Of a stretch of DNA of 64,000 nt, positions 58,804 to 64,000 are shown piece after piece. The first letter of the stretch is position 1; every line of letters begins with the position of its first letter. Position numbers and translations under genes: made by a program. The notes beneath the pieces were generated by a model that ran no database searches, was not told the DNA's origin, and saw nothing but the letters and a program-made list of their open reading frames with translations. The stretch covers positions 631,001 to 695,000 of the forward strand of contig CAJNDS010002313.1 of the NCBI GenBank assembly GCA_905221605.1. The letters run 5' to 3'. This DNA comes from Symbiodinium natans (taxonomy: Eukaryota > Sar > Dinophyceae > Suessiales > Symbiodiniaceae).

Positions 58804-59045
58804 ACCCTAAACCCTAAACCCTAAACCCTAAACCCTAAACCCTAAACCCTAAACCCTAAACCCTAAACCCCTCAGCCGAGGCTGAGTGCATCTTTCGGAG
58901 GTGAGTTCCTGAGTTCCCTGAGTTCCGATGCGATGTTTCAATTCCTTGAGCCCCCAGAACTGCTCAGAGGTCCGATTTGGGTTTAGGGTTTAGGGCTTGG
59001 GGTTTAGGGTTTAGGGTTTAGGGTTTAGGGTTTAAGGTTTAGGGC
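58804..59045. repeat. Telomere-bracketed cassette: CCCTAAA array, 108-bp spacer, TTTAGGG array
   Basis: About ten CCCTAAA units at 58804-58870, spacer 58871-58978, about nine TTTAGGG-like units at 58979-59045. Confidence 0.88.
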
Positions 59046-60088
59046 TTCAAGGGCTTCAGGGTTTTGGGCTTTTGGGCCTTCTCAGATTTGGATCCGCCTT
59101 TGTAGGGCATGGCAAAGTTTGGATGGATGAGATCCTAAACGCCTGACCTAGACTTCGGATGTCCAATAAGGGCCCAGCGTCCAGATTCCGGGGCTCTGCG
59201 AAACATTCGGAGGCCTTAGGCTTTGAACCCTCGGCTACTAGTTGCTTCAGACCTCCCGCCCCAAAAACATTATGTATATTCTCATGAAGAGCAATATAGG
59301 GGCTACTCTTGTTTTTTTTATTATTTATTATTTTTTTTTTGGGGGGGGGGTTGCTTAAGCAAATGGTGGTAGGCTTCACGGCGCAGGGGCTTTGGATCAG
59401 CACATGGAGGTCCAGGTCTTGTCTTGCCTACTCCCACGAGCCCGGTCGGGATTCAGGGTGTAGGTTTGAGAAGAGGGTAGGCGAGAATGCACATATCCGG
59501 TTCCCCTACTGCGGTTCGATAAGCCGGATAGAAGGACTGGAGCGCTGACTCTCTGATGGCCTCATGCTTCGAACGGGTAGAAAGCTTCAGGGATGTAGGA
59601 TCCTGCAGACGACTCGCCTGGGACCCAGCAAACGGAGGCCAAGGCGAATTCACCCATGAGCTCGGTGCGACAAACCACCGAACCAGACGGGGTAGTGCAT
59701 GTCGCAAGGATTCGGCTGGAAATCCTGGCAAGAGTCGGGTGCTCGTGGCTTTTGACTGTGAGGTCGACGTGACACCAGTATCCAAAGTACCCGGCATCAC
59801 GGATTTCCACAGTTTCTTTCCTCAAGGCTCGCACGAGCATAGCGCGCGGGTTGCGCGGAGCCCTGTTCATCTTAAGACTAGCAGGTTTTGGGGAGTTGTA
59901 CAATCCTATCCGGTACGTACTTCAGTTTTACGACATCGTCCCGAGGCTGGCACCACACTTGTTCCAACTTGGCTCAGTCGAGCAGGCTGGCTGGATGGGA
60001 CAGCTGCTAAGGTTGCTCCAGCAAATATGAATGCAACGTCATTGCCGAAGCACTGCACAGGGCTTGAGCAAGACTGACCTGCACAAAC
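59046..60088. other. No confident gene
   Basis: A T/G homopolymer tract at about 59312-59350. The 173-codon frame at 59556-60077 on + overlaps a long minus-strand frame. Neither is recognisable. Confidence 0.35.
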
Positions 60089-60144
60089 ACCCTAAACCCC
60101 AAACCCTAAACCCCAAACCCCAAACCCTAAACCCTAAACCCTAC
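60089..60144 (-). repeat. Interstitial telomere-like array, CCCTAAA orientation with CCCCAAA variants
   Basis: About eight units. Confidence 0.85.
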
Positions 60145-60468
60145 ATGCATCTTATGGGCATCCGCGGCCTGCGGTGAGATACTAGCATGCCGGAAGGCTG
60201 TCACAAGGACGCTTCCTTGGGAGCATGGCAGTAAATCTTTTTCGGCACACGGACACAAGAGTCTGACCGGGGCCTCAAGTTCTGCGGCCGGATTGCGCAA
60301 GAGCCGCATCAATCATTTGCCCAGTTGCCCAGTCTGAGTTGCAGATGTTATATCACTCGATGTCTCGTCTGAATGTGGGAGTCCGATGTGATGTGCCAGC
60401 CCCAATCGGTGCTTTTGCTTTGGAGTGGTTTGGGCTCTCGGGTGGCGGCTTAAGTGCTTTGAGTGTTT

Positions 60469-60535
60469 TGGGGGTTTCCGAAATATGGGGGATTAGGTCC
60501 TTATTACAGGGGTCCCTTTTTTTCGTAAACCGCCA
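60469..60535. mobile_element. Family A inverted-repeat element (67 bp, compact)
   Basis: TGGGGGTTTCCGAAATATGG at the left and the inverted TTTCGTAAACCGCCA at the right, with GGTCCTTATTACAGGGGTCC between. Confidence 0.6.
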
Positions 60536-61124
60536 TTTGAAGGCGCATTGAGATTTGAGGCTTCCACGTCTTTATTTCGCTGAACCTAGGATGCTATCTG
60601 ACCCCACTTCATAAGTTCGTTCGATTTGAATGCTTCTCAATGCTCGGCTCGCGCGACGAAGATCCACACGAACCAGATTTGGAATGCTCAGCCCCATACA
60701 CCAACACTCACGAGGGCGTGCATGGGCGGGTGTTTCGCTAACCCAGAACCAGAAACACCCTTGAGTTGCGCTTTGCAATACCCCAAGTCGCTTGAACTCT
60801 GCGGCCCTATGAATCCTATGAAGAATGCGGCGCTTCTTCATTGTCTTGAGTTTCACTTGCTGTCACATCTGCAACTCACCCTGAACGTTTTCTGTGACAT
60901 CATCTTCCGGGCTAGCCAGGGAGGATGCAGCAGCAACTTTCCGCCACGGGTGGTCACCGGTGAAGGGATAAGGATGTTGAAGTCGTTGGGGAGGGAAAGT
61001 GATCAAGATTGTTTAGGCCTGCAAGGCTTCGGGAAAGTTCTGGCACTGTCGACCGGGGGAATGGTTCAGAGTGCTACTACTCGGCTTAGCTCATGCCTTC
61101 AGAAAGCTATTGAGCGTTCTAGGT

Positions 61125-61206
61125 TGGGATGTTTTAAACTACCAGAATAGGGATCCTGCATCTTTGTCCTTACTAAGGACTGTTAGAAAAAGGGCGAACA
61201 TCCCAA
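61125..61206. mobile_element. Family B element (short copy)
   Basis: TGGGATGTTTTAAACTACC at the left and AAGGACTGTTAG...GCGAACATCCCAA at the right. The flanks GTTCTAGG and GTTCCAGG resemble a decayed duplication. Confidence 0.5.
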
Positions 61207-62314
61207 GTTCCAGGGTTCGGGTGTTGAAGCAGCCTGCTGCAATCCTTTCAGCGTGGCCACCTTGGGCCTCGTCCCAGGATTATGGTAATTTGGGGGGCTT
61301 CCGATGATTTTGTCGAGCACGGGCTCTGAAGCCACAACCTTGCAAGAGGAAAGGGCCTGAACCGTCTGAATCTGGAGAACGATGCTTTTGTGATGACACT
61401 TACCGTCTGCCTGCCTTGTGGAAGGAGCACGGCTTGGAATACCTCGGAATGGCTCAGTTAGTTTTGGACACAGCTGCTGCATGGATCGCTTCCAGTGGTC
61501 GGCAATCAAAGACCCGCTTTTTGCGCTTAGGGCACAGGTCCGGGCCCACACGGGGCCCACAGGGTCAGTCAGGCTGTCTTGGTCGATGTAGCAGATTCAA
61601 CAAGGCTTGGGCCAACTCAGACAGTCCTGAGTCTTTCACCAGATGGCAGATGTGTTTGGGGCAACTTCGACCCAAGGCTGACACCTCCCCCGAGCCTGAA
61701 CCGCCTGGGATTCCGATTCTTCGCTGAGTGATCAGAGTGTGTAGGTCATGTCTGTGAAGTCTTCTCATGCCCTTGGAAGCCCAAAGAGTCTCCAGCAAAC
61801 CGGAACCCTCCGTGAACGCGCTCGCCAACCACCCCACCCCTCCCACACCCCTCCCAAACCACCCCAAAACCCGACCCCAAACCCCCAGCCCCAAACCCCC
61901 CCCCCCCCCCTAAACCCCTCCCAAACCACCCCAAAACTCGTTGAGGTCTCGGCTGCAGCCCCGGCCTCCTCGTGACTTGGCCTTTGAGACTTCTGTATTT
62001 AGGTTTGTAAGGGACCCTGTATACAAATACATACTATGTTTATGCTGTGGGCCTCGCATGCAAGGTTGCATGACCCTCGGGCGGCAAAGCCGGGAAAGCG
62101 TTGTAAAGCCCTACTCGAATCCCCAAATCCGGACACCTGAATGAACATCACTTCACCAACTCAAAGTGAAGTTAGTCCTGAAATGCAATCCTGTAATATG
62201 GAAGTGTTCAAGGCTTCGGGGTTTTGGGGTCTAGCAGCTGCATGCAACTTTGAGTTCGATGTCTTGAAGCTGTCGCATCGGAGAGGCTGGGTGCCTGGAA
62301 CCTAACAACCTCTT
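61207..62314. other. No gene seen
   Basis: A C-rich CCCAAACC tract at about 61825-61935, otherwise short frames only. Confidence 0.4.
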
Positions 62315-62438
62315 ATGTCTCATATGGGTGGTTGCCAAAATTTATGATCCCTTTTGGGGGTGCCCTAGTATTAGGTGCAGTATTATACTAGGGATCCAAA
62401 AAGGGACCATAACTTTGACAACCACCCATATGTCTCAT
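62315..62438. mobile_element. Family D MITE-like element with exact 9-bp target-site duplication
   Basis: ATGTCTCAT at 62315-62323 and at 62430-62438 flank a 106-bp element. Its ends ATGGGTGGTTG and CAACCACCCAT are perfect 11-bp inverted repeats, and weaker inversion continues inward (ATGATCCCTTTT against AAAAAGGGACCAT). No ORF. Confidence 0.85.
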
Positions 62439-63011
62439 GCACCAGTGCTGTCAATCATTGACAAACAGGTGCCAGTACCCAAAACACTGCGTTCTGGCAT
62501 AGACGGTCGGGGTGAAACTACACCCCATGCAATGCTTCCATTGCTGCTGCCTTCTTGGACATCCCAAACAAGTTTCTGTTTTGCCTGAGACATTGAATGT
62601 GGAAGCTGCTGCCCTAAAATGTTAAAGCTGTAGGACTACTCAAAACATGAACTGTTGAACTATGAATCCTCCAAGAACTCTTGCAACTCTATTGTGCGAG
62701 GAGCACAACTTAAGACTGCATCATGATGTTTCACGATGTTTCACGTACAAAATCTCAATCAGACCAGAGCACATCGGCGATATGTCGCTTTAGAGAGAGG
62801 ATCTTCATGTCCCGAGTAAATAGGACCCCACCCGAAATAGTCAGAAGCAACGTGTCTCTGTGCACTCTGGGCACAGTTCAACTCCAGCATGTAGTGGGAT
62901 GCCGAGGACACTGGCACGACCGAGGCAGACCAGGTCCTCTTCGATGCGGCGACTGAGGCCCGATTCCCTTGTTGAGAGGCTTGGGAACTAAACCCTAAAC
63001 CCCTTTCGGGT

Positions 63012-63308
63012 TTGGGCAGGTTGTTCGGAGCACCATACCGCGGAGGTTACAAGCCCGGTGTCACTCCCGGTTGCGCGAGTCCCCCAGAAAATGCTTCAGA
63101 TCTGGATTGTTATAGTAATCGAAATACTATTGCAAATGTAATACCATGGAGAGAATCAATGTTAAAGCCTATTGTGAAACATCACAATTCTGTTATCGTT
63201 CAGTCCGCCTATCGGAGCAAGCTTTCGGAACCTGGGATTCCTATGGTGGCATACAGTGGCACTAAAGTCTCAGCCCATCAAGACGCAGGCGAACACTCCC
63301 AGCGATGA
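63012..63308 (+). pseudogene. ORF fragment with AT-shifted codon use next to telomere motifs
   Basis: Open frame of about 99 codons without an ATG start (it begins at TTG), just after a CCCTAAACCC motif at about 62991-63002. Codon use from about 63090 to 63230 is A/T-rich at third positions (for example SNRNTIANVIPWRESMLK), unlike the GC-rich genes nearby. Not recognised. It may share an origin with the island at 10048-10298. Confidence 0.28.
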
Positions 63309-64000
63309 CACGAGGGATGACGACCTGCAGGAGGCTTCGGGAGAGTAGGGCTGAGATTTGTCCATGCATCGTGTGCTTGCGGCCCCAATGGGCCTCGCTT
63401 CGCAGAAAGCCTGAAACCACTTATGTGACGAGGTGGACGCAACAGACGGACAGCTCGGGCCGGCACGAGGACCTTGCATCAGGCGACGTAACAAGCAGCC
63501 CCTGTCTTTGAAGCCTTGGGGAACAACACCCCATGTTACCTCTGAGACCTCTGAGACCCTACCAACCCTGAGTCCTGAGAGGCATTGTTTGTGGCAGCTT
63601 CTTGTTGCGGCTCAGCGCCAGGACTCGCGCTTCCAGTCCTGGGCTCCACCCGCTTGCCTTTCAACGTGCGCAGCTCAAATAGTTTGGGGGGTGTATGGTT
63701 TAGGGTTGAGGGGTGGTTCTGTGTCTGGCCTTGTTCGGAGAACAGGTGCCACACATCCAGGCGAGCAAAAGGGTTGAAGGGTCCACGCCCAGCCGACTCC
63801 TCCAGACCGGATGCAAGAGGGCTCTGGATTTTCAGGAGTGCAGGTGTAGGTATTTTAGGGCGCAGGGCTTCCGATTTTGTGGATTCATGCAGTGATTGCT
63901 TGTGATAATCTTGGGGATGGTCGTATCGGGAGCTGCAAACCATCCCTGGACCAGGAAACTGAAATCCCTTTGCCAGCTACCCGATGCACCTGATGTGTGG
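63309..64000. other. No gene seen
   Basis: Short overlapping frames and one TTTAGGGTTGAGGG motif near 63698. The window ends here without a recognisable gene. Confidence 0.4.

Noticed and set aside
59556-60077. 173-codon plus-strand frame
   Set aside because: An equally long minus-strand frame overlaps it and neither peptide shows a known motif.

Overview
The window looks like dinoflagellate nuclear DNA, probably close to the Symbiodiniaceae/Suessiales. The evidence is: scattered plant-type telomere motif (TTTAGGG/CCCTAAA) arrays across the whole 64 kb in both orientations; genes with GT-AG and GC-AG introns whose acceptors read AG|G; introns that look like small inverted-repeat transposons (introners); abundant microsatellites; and all protein genes on the same (+) strand. 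The taxon is inferred from these features. I could not confirm it, and I saw no clear relict of the dinoflagellate spliced leader.

Layout. 1-3411 holds the 3' part of a multi-exon RecQ-family DNA helicase: end of the helicase core, zinc-binding subdomain, a probable RQC/winged-helix region, HRDC and a C-terminal helix-turn-helix. 4742-5044 is an intronless roadblock/LC7 dynein light chain followed by a 26-base A run. 5.6-17.7 kb is repeat-rich and apparently gene-poor. 17.7-21.0 kb is a large satellite block whose outer edges are the two ends of an inverted-repeat element family seen elsewhere in the window. 24.9-25.3 kb is a composite microsatellite. 30.2-30.9 kb holds two intact tRNA genes (Gly-GCC, Arg-CCT) and one tRNA fragment. 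41.1-50.8 kb holds what I infer to be one very large gene: two clearly related EF-hand-like modules on exons 5 kb apart, a third possible one, and five tandem helical repeats. A small three-helix membrane protein ORF sits in its 5-kb intron. 50.8-64 kb is again gene-poor and rich in telomere motifs and small inverted-repeat elements.

The protein genes look like ordinary cell functions (DNA repair, dynein transport, a Ca-binding-like scaffold) and are not an operon or a joint system. The unusual biology is in the non-coding DNA. (1) At least four families of short inverted-repeat elements are present, two with 9-bp target-site duplications. One family supplies an exact GT-AG intron inside the large gene. 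(2) Unique segments of about 108-127 bp are repeatedly bracketed by inward-facing telomere-repeat arrays. (3) A higher-order satellite appears to have grown inside one of the inverted-repeat elements. (4) Short modules end in an A run fused to telomere motifs.

All coordinates and splice sites were read by eye. No search or alignment program was run.
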